12,587 nucleotides of DNA. Source: an uncultured Bacilli bacterium (GTDB lineage: Bacteria; Bacillota_I; Bacilli_A; RF39; UBA660). The position numbers and the translations under genes are program-made. A model generated the notes under the pieces. It worked only from the letters and a program-made list of their open reading frames with translations, was not told the DNA's origin and searched no databases. The stretch spans positions 1 to 12,587 of the forward strand of contig CALVSV010000008.1 of assembly GCA_944359595.1 (NCBI GenBank). The letters run 5' to 3'. This document shows positions 1 through 5,091 of the stretch, piece after piece (positions within the stretch are counted from its first letter, which is position 1; each line of letters starts with the position of its first letter).

Positions 1-109
1 CTATAAAAGGAATTGTATTTCCTTCACTTAATAATGTTAGTACTGTTTTAATTTGTTTCTCAGTTATATTTAAATTTTTACTTATTTCTTCAATAATACA
101 TTCATTCAT
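1..109 (-). CDS. tex: Tex-family RNA-binding transcription accessory protein, N-terminus only
   Basis: Only the first 36 codons and one further base are in the window; the gene runs off the left edge. The reading begins MNECIIEEISKNLNIT and ends GNTIPFI, the usual N-terminal signature of Tex proteins, where GNTIPFIARYRKE is strongly conserved. Tex is a cytoplasmic RNA-binding protein with an S1 domain at its far C-terminus, linked to transcription and RNA turnover; neither that domain nor the core is visible here. The ATG follows an AGGAG ribosome binding site at about 118-122 with normal spacing. It lies 58 bases downstream of recA on the same strand, with a hairpin between. The family call rests on one short but very characteristic stretch. 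Confidence 0.8.
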   Translation of the reverse strand, partial: MNECIIEEISKNLNITEKQIKTVLTLLSEGNTIPFI

Positions 110-137
110 ATTTAAACACTCCTACATCAAATAAATT

Positions 138-166
138 ATATGAATATGACAAAGTCATATCCATAT
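138..166 (-). terminator. Hairpin between recA and tex, probable weak terminator
   Basis: A 13-base stem with a 3-base loop (138-150 / 154-166). The single imperfect pair is a G-U wobble in minus-strand RNA but an A-C mismatch in plus-strand RNA, which favours a function on the minus strand. The following bases are U-rich (AAUUUAUUU) but lack a clean U tract, so read-through into tex is likely. Confidence 0.5.
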
Positions 167-167
167 A

Positions 168-1184
168 TTATTTTTTATCTTTATCATCAATTAATTCATA
201 ATGCATTCTAACTTTTTTATCAATTTCTTCAAAAATTTCTGGATGTTGTTTTAAAAACTCTTTTACATTTTCCTTACCTTGACCTATTTTTTCGCCGTTA
301 TAGGAATACCAAGCACCGGCTTTATTAAGTATATCTATGTTAGAAGCTAAATCTATTAATTCTCCAGCCTTACTCACACCTTCTCCATACATTATTTCTA
401 CATTCGCTATTTTAAATGGCGGAGAAACTTTATTTTTTACAACTTTTACAGCAGTTTTATTACCAATTATCTCACCATCTTGCTTGATAGCTTCACCTTT
501 TCTTACATCAAGTCTAATTGTTGAATAATATTTAAGAGCTCTACCCCCTGGTGTTGTTTCGGGACTTCCAAACATTACACCTACTTTTTCTCGTAATTGA
601 TTAATAAATATCGCAACAGTATTAGTTTTATTTATTGTTCCAGATAATTTTCTAAGTGCTTGACTCATAAGTCTTGCTTGAAGACCTATATGTGACTCTC
701 CCATATCACCATCTATTTCAGCTTTAGGAACAAGTGCAGCAACAGAGTCAATAACTATTATTGATATAGCTTCACTCCTAACCAACGCCTCGCATATTTC
801 TAAAGCTTGTTCTCCAGTATCTGGTTGAGATAATAGAAGTTCATCAGTATTAACACCTAGATTTTTTTTTTTTTTTTTATCAAGAGAATGTTCAGCATCT
901 ATAAATGTAGCTCTTGTACCTAATTTTTGTGCCTCAGCTATAGCATGAAGAGCAAATGTAGTTTTACCACTAGATTCAGGTCCAAATATTTCTATAATTC
1001 TTCCTTTTGGGTATCCACCCACTCCTAAAGCTATATCTAAAGCTAAAGATCCAGTAGGTACAACATCCATCTTTCTATGTTCTTGCTCACCTAGCTTCAT
1101 TACCGCACCTTTACCAAATTGTTTTTCAAGATCTTGTAATATTTGATCTAAAGTTTTATCTTTTGTTGTTTTTGTTTGTTTCAT
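168..1184 (-). CDS. recA: Recombinase RecA
   Basis: RecA forms ATP-dependent filaments on single-stranded DNA, drives homologous pairing and stimulates LexA self-cleavage. At 338 aa it has normal length. Visible landmarks are Walker A GPESSGKT (68-75), the catalytic Glu in DAEH (98), Walker B around IIVIDS (142-147), loop L1 GDMGESHIG (159-167), the [12 protein letters not shown] sensor and L2 region (195-206), and the [10 protein letters not shown] segment (211-220). The start is supported by an AGGGAGGA ribosome binding site and a strong promoter upstream. One feature is odd: after the conserved LD (101-102), five lysines (103-107) replace the usual P-(I/V)-Y-A-K. This removes the Tyr equivalent to E. 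coli Tyr103, which contacts the ATP adenine. The lysines are encoded by an unbroken run of 17 A. Identity is certain; whether that stretch is genuine is not. Confidence 0.97.
   Translation of the reverse strand: MKQTKTTKDKTLDQILQDLEKQFGKGAVMKLGEQEHRKMDVVPTGSLALDIALGVGGYPKGRIIEIFGPESSGKTTFALHAIAEAQKLGTRATFIDAEHSLDKKKKKNLGVNTDELLLSQPDTGEQALEICEALVRSEAISIIVIDSVAALVPKAEIDGDMGESHIGLQARLMSQALRKLSGTINKTNTVAIFINQLREKVGVMFGSPETTPGGRALKYYSTIRLDVRKGEAIKQDGEIIGNKTAVKVVKNKVSPPFKIANVEIMYGEGVSKAGELIDLASNIDILNKAGAWYSYNGEKIGQGKENVKEFLKQHPEIFEEIDKKVRMHYELIDDKDKK
862..878 (-). repeat. 17-base A homopolymer inside recA
   Basis: Seventeen consecutive A on the coding strand (T on the plus strand) form five AAA codons plus the first two bases of an AAT codon. 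It keeps the reading frame and the family's spacing exactly, yet overwrites a conserved motif. Such a tract would be prone to polymerase slippage and to sequencing or consensus error. Confidence 0.9.
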
Positions 1185-1213
1185 ATTAATCCTCCCTAAA
1201 CGTTTACAAATTA

Positions 1214-1242
1214 ATTGTAATATACTACTTAAAAAAAGTCAA
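1214..1242 (-). promoter_or_regulatory. Sigma-A promoter of recA
   Basis: TTGACT (1237-1242) and TACAAT (1214-1219), separated by 17 bases, differ from consensus by one base each. Transcription would start near 1207, leaving a short leader with the AGGGAGGA ribosome binding site before the recA ATG. Confidence 0.8.
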
Positions 1243-1250
1243 CACCAAAA

Positions 1251-1264
1251 CAAACATGCGTTTG
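1251..1264. promoter_or_regulatory. Candidate LexA (DinR) operator upstream of recA
   Basis: An inverted repeat CAAAC-N4-GTTTG lies 8 bases upstream of the recA -35 box. The Bacillus LexA box is CGAAC-N4-GTTCG. This site differs by one matching change in each half, keeping the symmetry and the 4-base centre. LexA control of recA is usual in this phylum, but no lexA gene is visible here to compare with. Confidence 0.4.
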
Positions 1265-1289
1265 ATGCAACAAAAAGTGTTTTATCGAT

Positions 1290-1326
1290 AAAAAAAATAA
1301 AATTGTATACAATAATACAATTTTAT
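1290..1326 (-). terminator. Rho-independent terminator after pgsA
   Basis: A perfect 11-bp stem (1297-1307 / 1316-1326) with an 8-base loop is followed on the minus strand by a run of about eight T (1290-1297). It begins 11 bases past the pgsA stop and would end the gpsB-rnpB-rodZ-pgsA transcript, leaving recA to its own promoter. The stem is A/T-rich, but the U tract is good. Confidence 0.75.
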
Positions 1327-1336
1327 ATAATTAAAA

Positions 1337-1960
1337 TTAGTCAAAGTCTACTATTTCTTCAGTTTTTGCAAATATTAATTTTTTAAATTTCAAGAAATAT
1401 TGAACTCCTGAAATAATTGAGAACACAGCAGCAATTATAAGTAGTGCATTAGATACATATATATTAAATAATTCAAAAGGTAAGTTATAAAACATTGTAA
1501 GCACTACACCTACCATTAAACATGCTGTTTTAATTTTCCCAGTTGTAATAGCTGCAACTTGTTTCCCAGTACCAGCAGCAAGCATTTTTAGTGAATTAAC
1601 AATTTCATCTCTAACAATAAGTATAACCGGAATTATCGGATATATAAATCCTTGAACACTAAGTATTATTACTACAGAATTTACTAATACTTTATCAGCG
1701 ATCGCATCTAATACTTTTCCCTCATTTGTAATAAGATTATATTTTCTAGCAATATGCCCATCTAAAAAATCTGTAAGTGATGCAATTATAAATAAAATAC
1801 CAGCAATAAAATATTTACTATCAACAAGTATTTTATCTCCTACTAAAAATTTTGGAAATTCTATATTAAGATTATAAAATGGAAATAACAATATAAATAT
1901 TATAATTATACTCAAAACTATTCTTACGATTGTTAATTTGTTAGGTAAATTTAGTTTCAT
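1337..1960 (-). CDS. pgsA: CDP-diacylglycerol-glycerol-3-phosphate 3-phosphatidyltransferase
   Basis: PgsA is an integral membrane enzyme that transfers a phosphatidyl group from CDP-diacylglycerol to glycerol-3-phosphate, the committed step to phosphatidylglycerol. The CDP-alcohol phosphotransferase signature DxxDG-x2-AR-x8-G-x3-D-x3-D is complete, with residues D64, D67, G68, A71, R72, G81, D85 and D89. Hydrophobic segments lie near 11-27, 51-62, 92-116, 144-158 and 168-190, as expected for this multi-pass family. At 207 aa the length is slightly above the usual 180-200. The N-terminus MKLNLPNKLTIVRI is typical and an AAAGGG ribosome binding site precedes it. It lies 14 bases downstream of the RodZ-type gene, matching the Bacillus rodZ(ymfM)-pgsA order. 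Confidence 0.93.
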   Translation of the reverse strand: MKLNLPNKLTIVRIVLSIIIIFILLFPFYNLNIEFPKFLVGDKILVDSKYFIAGILFIIASLTDFLDGHIARKYNLITNEGKVLDAIADKVLVNSVVIILSVQGFIYPIIPVILIVRDEIVNSLKMLAAGTGKQVAAITTGKIKTACLMVGVVLTMFYNLPFELFNIYVSNALLIIAAVFSIISGVQYFLKFKKLIFAKTEEIVDFD

Positions 1961-1974
1961 ACTTCAATCCCTTT

Positions 1975-2445
1975 CTATCTTTCAACATAATAATAACTTA
2001 ATGGGGAAGTTTCTTCGTTATTATTAATACCATTTACAATTAAAAAACCCGCAACAAATAATAAAATAATTATAAGTGCATATAATATTTTAATCGATAA
2101 AAACTTGTTCTTTTTTACAGGTTCTGTATATGGTGACACTATCTTTTTTTCTTCTTTTGTAACTGTTTCTTGTGCTTCTTTTATTTTATCTATAGGTATT
2201 CTAGATGTATAATCAAATAAATATTCATTAAATTCATCAATTAACTTATCTCCATCCATACCTAAATATTTAGCATAATTTTTAATAAAATCTTTAACAT
2301 TCAAAACATCTTTAAATTTTTTTATATCTCCATCTTCTAAACTTTTTAATTGAGAAGGCTTAATGCCCAAATCTTCCGCTGCTTCTTCTATACTGACACC
2401 ATGACTTTCTCTAGCATCTCTTAGACTTTCACCTATTTCGTTCAA
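1975..2445 (-). CDS. rodZ: RodZ-like HTH membrane protein (short form), TTG start
   Basis: A 156-aa protein with an N-terminal HTH_25/Xre-type helix-turn-helix (IGESLRDARESHGVSIEE onward, about 4-60), a charged linker (85-115), one transmembrane helix (about 116-138) and a short 18-residue tail outside. This is the RodZ/YmfM architecture, which links the MreB elongation machinery to the membrane. The periplasmic or extracellular C-terminal domain of longer homologues is absent. I chose the TTG at 2445 because a GAGGTG ribosome binding site sits 7 bases before it. The open frame continues upstream to an ATG at 2517, but that extension lies inside the RNase P RNA gene and has no homologous look. 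Its position before pgsA matches Bacillus. Confidence 0.82.
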   Translation of the reverse strand: MNEIGESLRDARESHGVSIEEAAEDLGIKPSQLKSLEDGDIKKFKDVLNVKDFIKNYAKYLGMDGDKLIDEFNEYLFDYTSRIPIDKIKEAQETVTKEEKKIVSPYTEPVKKNKFLSIKILYALIIILLFVAGFLIVNGINNNEETSPLSYYYVER

Positions 2446-2469
2446 AATAAAACACCTCAATTTCAAAAA

Positions 2470-2821
2470 CAATAATTTTAATAAGCCATGTTCTGTACCC
2501 ATACGGGTGGCAAACATTTATCTATCATATAATATGATCCTCTAATCCGTTCATTTCCTTCATAGAAGTTCCCCTACCAAATTTGGGTTTCTCACTCATG
2601 GGGTTTACCTCGTTTCATATATTTTGTTTCCAAAATACTCGTCTCTGTGGCACTTTTATAGTCTTTTATTCATATTATAAACTTAGAATAAAAAACAGCC
2701 GTTAGCTTTTAACTACTATAGGTTATTTTTTCCCTATACATGAACACTACAATCATCTCAGAATTGTGTGAGCATGGACTTTCCTCTATACAAACGTATA
2801 GCGTTTGCCTAAAAATCATTG
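2470..2821 (-). ncRNA. rnpB: RNase P RNA, B type
   Basis: This is the catalytic RNA that cuts the 5' leader from pre-tRNAs. Conserved elements occur in order on the minus strand: GAGGAAAGUCC (2776-2786), the GUGCCACAGAGACGA region (2639-2653), GGUAAACCCC (2600-2609), the segment with GAGAAACCCAAAUUUGG and AGGGGAA (2569-2593), and ACAGAACAUGGCUUA (2482-2496). These closely follow Bacillus subtilis rnpB, so the RNA is B type. I set the ends by the P1 helix: CAAUGAUUUU (2812-2821) pairs fully with AAAAUUAUUG (2470-2479), with one G-U pair, giving about 352 nt. The true ends may lie a few bases out. It starts about 6 bases past the gpsB stop and ends 24 bases before rodZ, so it is probably cut from a shared transcript. 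Confidence 0.93.
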
Positions 2822-2827
2822 CCTTTA

Positions 2828-3190
2828 TTAATTACTACTTATTAATTCTTCTTCATCTTCATGTTTATTTTTTTCATTACCATAAACATATTTTTCAAGT
2901 TGTGATATTCTTCTAATAATATCAACATTTGTAACTTCTTTAGTTGTGTTTTTTGCAACTTCAAAATTTGCTTTAACTGTTCTAATTTCTTGTTTTAAAT
3001 GCATAATATCATTAAGCAATTGTTCTTTTTCGTCTAACAACTTGTCTATCATGTTAAGCATTTCATTGTAATCACCAATAATAACATCCAAAAATTTATC
3101 TACTTCTTGCATTCTATATCCTCTAGCATCAATTTTAAAATCCTTTTCTAAAATTTCTTTCGGAGTTAATATTATTTTTTCTTTATACAT
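2828..3190 (-). CDS. gpsB: Cell-division adaptor GpsB (DivIVA family)
   Basis: GpsB is a small cytoplasmic coiled-coil protein that moves between septum and lateral wall and tethers penicillin-binding proteins to other division factors. The N-terminal DivIVA domain is clear: LTPKEILEKDFKIDARGY (8-25), then EVDKFLD (29-35). A coiled coil runs about 40-80, and the C-terminal trimerising motif reads VDIIRRISQLEKYVYG (89-104), the GpsB hallmark. At 120 aa it is slightly longer than usual because of an acidic tail. The AGGTGGA ribosome binding site at 3197-3203 supports the start. It directly precedes rnpB, as in Bacillus and Streptococcus, and its usual partner, the class A PBP, is encoded nearby at 5092-7827. 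Confidence 0.92.
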   Translation of the reverse strand: MYKEKIILTPKEILEKDFKIDARGYRMQEVDKFLDVIIGDYNEMLNMIDKLLDEKEQLLNDIMHLKQEIRTVKANFEVAKNTTKEVTNVDIIRRISQLEKYVYGNEKNKHEDEEELISSN

Positions 3191-3217
3191 ATAAAATCCA
3201 CCTGCCTAACTACTAAT

Positions 3218-3246
3218 AGTATATTAAAAAAATATAAATTTGTCAA
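3218..3246 (-). promoter_or_regulatory. Near-consensus sigma-A promoter for gpsB-rnpB-rodZ-pgsA
   Basis: TTGACA (3241-3246) is a perfect -35 box, and TATACT (3218-3223) differs from the -10 consensus by one base; the spacer is 17 bases. Its strength suits an RNA that must be made in quantity. I found no comparably good promoter between gpsB and rnpB. Confidence 0.85.
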
Positions 3247-3398
3247 TTGATATATCTCGGTTGCAAAATAAACTACTCTTTTGTTATATAATATTCAACA
3301 TAGAAAAAAATAAGAAATAAAAATATCTAAAGAAATTTAACTTCCCAATGCTGGTTATCAAAGTTTTTAACTTTAAACTTGAAAAAAATATTTTAGTA
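3247..3398. other. Gap between the gpsB promoter and the next terminator, nothing recognised
   Basis: About 150 A/T-rich bases without a convincing open reading frame, tRNA or known RNA. It holds a short imperfect inverted repeat around 3359-3382 (TCAAAGTTT / AAACTTGA with one bulged base) and a small CCA-ATGC-TGG palindrome near 3347-3356, neither followed by a U tract in a useful direction. It may simply be promoter-flanking DNA. Confidence 0.4.
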
Positions 3399-3450
3399 CA
3401 AAAAATAAAAGTCTTGCAATCACTCATATAATAAGGCTTACAAGGCTTTT
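3399..3450 (-). terminator. Terminator of the 196-aa gene
   Basis: A 13-position stem (3407-3419 / 3438-3450) with one mismatch and one G-U pair and an 18-base loop, followed on the minus strand by ATTTTTT. It starts 23 bases after the stop codon of the gene at 3474-4064, so gpsB needs its own promoter. Confidence 0.65.
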
Positions 3451-3473
3451 TAACTCACAATTGTTAAATTTAA

Positions 3474-4064
3474 TTACTTTCTTTTTAAAGTATATGATTT
3501 ACCCTTAAATTCAGTAATGAAATCACTAGTTAAATCTTTACTTTCGCTTTGACGAACATGTGCTTTTTCATATGCTTGAATAAGTGATTCATCATCTACA
3601 TCCATTAGAACAGTTTTTTTTGTTAATTGTGGTACTTCTTCTGGTGTAAAATATCTTATTCTAGCATTAGATTCATCATATAGAGTTGTAAAATTATCAA
3701 AATGTATAATTTTATTTCTTTTCAAATTTTCAAATTTAGCGCTTCCTATATCATAAACATCATCGTCAATCATTGTTAAAATTGCTAAATGTCTTATTTG
3801 TGATAAACTATATATAACTCTCATTAAATCAGATGCAACTTCTTTTAGATATTTAGTTGTTTTGGCTTTATCAATTACATCTTTTATATTTTTAACAGCT
3901 TTTTTATTATCATCATAAATGATTTTACTACTTTTTACAATTTCTTCATACTCTTCATCAGTTAAAAGTTCCTGTCTGTTTTCTACTACTGCTAAATAAA
4001 ATTCATTTAACTTTTTTGATAAAAGAATACGGTCTAATTCTTCTTGTGAATACTTTTTAGTCAT
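3474..4064 (-). CDS. Hypothetical protein, 196 aa
   Basis: I do not recognise this family. The product is soluble-looking, with no signal peptide or membrane segment, and is rich in Lys, Asp and Glu. The first 100 residues look mainly helical (for example EELDRILLSKKLNEFYLAV and KAVKNIKDVIDKAK), and the second half has shorter, probably beta-containing stretches ending in a basic tail. The start has a strong AGGAGGG ribosome binding site 9 bases upstream, and the gene has its own promoter and terminator, so it is a real single-gene unit. It sits between gpsB and recU, where Bacillus carries small poorly known ypp genes, but I see no convincing likeness to YppC or YppE. Function unknown. Confidence 0.8.
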   Translation of the reverse strand: MTKKYSQEELDRILLSKKLNEFYLAVVENRQELLTDEEYEEIVKSSKIIYDDNKKAVKNIKDVIDKAKTTKYLKEVASDLMRVIYSLSQIRHLAILTMIDDDVYDIGSAKFENLKRNKIIHFDNFTTLYDESNARIRYFTPEEVPQLTKKTVLMDVDDESLIQAYEKAHVRQSESKDLTSDFITEFKGKSYTLKRK

Positions 4065-4100
4065 ATTTATTTTCCCTCCTATATTTTGTTTGTCATATTC

Positions 4101-4128
4101 ATATTAACATATTTTTATGTAAATGCAA
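4101..4128 (-). promoter_or_regulatory. Probable promoter of the 196-aa gene
   Basis: TTGCAT (4123-4128) and TAATAT (4101-4106), with a 16-base spacer, are moderate sigma-A matches. The A/T homopolymer beginning 5 bases further upstream could act as an UP element that binds the RNA polymerase alpha subunits. Confidence 0.5.
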
Positions 4129-4132
4129 ACAT

Positions 4133-4153
4133 AAAAAAAAAAAAAAAAAAAAA
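4133..4153. repeat. 21-base A homopolymer
   Basis: An uninterrupted run of 21 A on the plus strand lies between the divergent 196-aa gene and recU. It sits where an UP element of the minus-strand promoter would be. Its length makes it a likely site of slippage and of sequencing uncertainty. Confidence 0.9.
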
Positions 4154-4300
4154 TCGTCATTGTACAACAATCAAAAATTGCACAATCCCATAATATTATT
4201 GTGATCGACTGATTTTGCTGCAAAACTTAATCTTTTTAAATTCCTATGACTGAATAGTAACTTAATATTTACAATAATGCAAATATTTTTTATGTATATA
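4154..4300. other. Divergent intergenic region with small palindromes
   Basis: The segment between the A tract and the recU promoter contains no gene I can support. It holds a TTGTACAA palindrome (near 4160-4167), a CACAAT / ATTGTG pair (near 4182-4204) and an odd-centred palindrome TTTTGC-T-GCAAAA (4213-4225). Any of these could be protein-binding sites, but none matches a motif I know. Confidence 0.35.
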
Positions 4301-4329
4301 TGGAAATTTTTGAAAAATTATAGTATAAT
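4301..4329 (+). promoter_or_regulatory. Probable promoter of recU-ponA
   Basis: A perfect TATAAT (4324-4329) lies 19 bases before the recU ATG. Seventeen bases upstream is only a weak -35 box, TGGAAA (4301-4306). The transcript would have a very short leader carrying the GGTGAGGTG ribosome binding site. Confidence 0.5.
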
Positions 4330-4347
4330 TAGCCTTGGTGAGGTGTT

Positions 4348-4920
4348 ATGCACTATCCTAAAGGAATTAAGAAAACAAAAGATAAAAATATATACTATGG
4401 AAATAGAGGTATGGATCTAGAATCAGACATAAACAATTCCAATGAATATTATAGAATTATTGATAAGGCAATAATATACAAAAAACCTATACCGATTCAA
4501 ATTAATAGAGTTGATTATCCATCCAGATATGAAGCAAAAATAGTAGAAGCTTATTATAAAGTTCCATCTACAACAGACTATAATGGAATATATAGGGGTA
4601 AATACATTGATTTTGAAGCTAAAGAAACAAAAAACACTAATAGTTTCCCTCTAGCTAATATACATGAACATCAAGTTAAACACATAGAATCTATTATAAG
4701 ACATGGTGGTATTGGATTTATAATTGTTTCATTTTCTAATTTATCTAAAATTTTTATCTTAAAAGGTGAAGATTTAATAAATTTTATCAAAACTAATAAA
4801 AGAAAATCAATACCTATTAAATATTTTATAGATAATGGATATTTATTAAACTATAAATTTCAACCTAGAATAGATTATTTAGAAGGAATAGACGAGTTAT
4901 ATAAAGAAAAATTTAAATGA
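4348..4920 (+). CDS. recU: Holliday junction resolvase RecU
   Basis: RecU cuts four-way DNA junctions during homologous recombination and chromosome segregation in Gram-positive bacteria, and modulates RecA. The 190-aa protein has the family's hallmark block from TTDYNG through IYRGKYIDFEAKET (75-94), carrying the predicted catalytic residues D77, E90 and K92 at the spacing of Bacillus D88, E101 and K103. Further conserved parts are NRGMDLESDIN (19-29), FPLANIHEHQ (100-109) and the C-terminal PRIDYLE (173-179). The N-terminal lead-in is shorter than in Bacillus. The start has a GGTGAGGTG ribosome binding site. Its TGA stop overlaps an ATG (ATGA), and the PBP gene follows, the usual recU-ponA pairing. 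Confidence 0.95.
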   Translation: MHYPKGIKKTKDKNIYYGNRGMDLESDINNSNEYYRIIDKAIIYKKPIPIQINRVDYPSRYEAKIVEAYYKVPSTTDYNGIYRGKYIDFEAKETKNTNSFPLANIHEHQVKHIESIIRHGGIGFIIVSFSNLSKIFILKGEDLINFIKTNKRKSIPIKYFIDNGYLLNYKFQPRIDYLEGIDELYKEKFK

Positions 4921-5091
4921 AAAAAAATATTGAATTTTATTAAATCTCATAGTACAATATTAGAACTTACCCTTCTAATAATATTAATAAGTTTTTTTAT
5001 AGTTAATACTAAAATTAGAATAGAAAAAATAATCATTATCTTATTATTAATTACTATAATATATATTGTTTTTAGATTTGGAGATGATATA
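4917..5091 (+). other. Hydrophobic leader segment in frame with ponA, possible frameshifted start
   Basis: From a TTG at 4930 an open frame of 54 codons runs without a stop into the PBP gene. It encodes two hydrophobic stretches (around LELTLLIILISFFIV and KIIIILLLITIIYIV), so it looks coding. The TTG has no ribosome binding site. However, the ATG overlapping the recU stop (4917-4919) is followed by eight A. Read as it stands, it gives eight codons and stops; with seven A it would read MKKILNFIKS and continue in this frame to the PBP. So this may be a separate small membrane protein, an N-terminal PBP extension made by slippage, or a decayed leader. Confidence 0.45.

Noticed and set aside
337..528. 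Plus-strand open frame within recA
   Set aside because: It is antisense to a conserved part of recA, has no ribosome binding site and no recognisable product.
2446..2517. Upstream ATG extension of the RodZ-like gene
   Set aside because: It lies within the conserved 3' part of the RNase P RNA, has no ribosome binding site, and the TTG at 2445 has a good one at proper spacing.
4213..4225. Palindrome TTTTGC-T-GCAAAA as a regulator operator for recU or the 196-aa gene
   Set aside because: It matches no operator I know, and short A/T-rich palindromes are expected by chance here.
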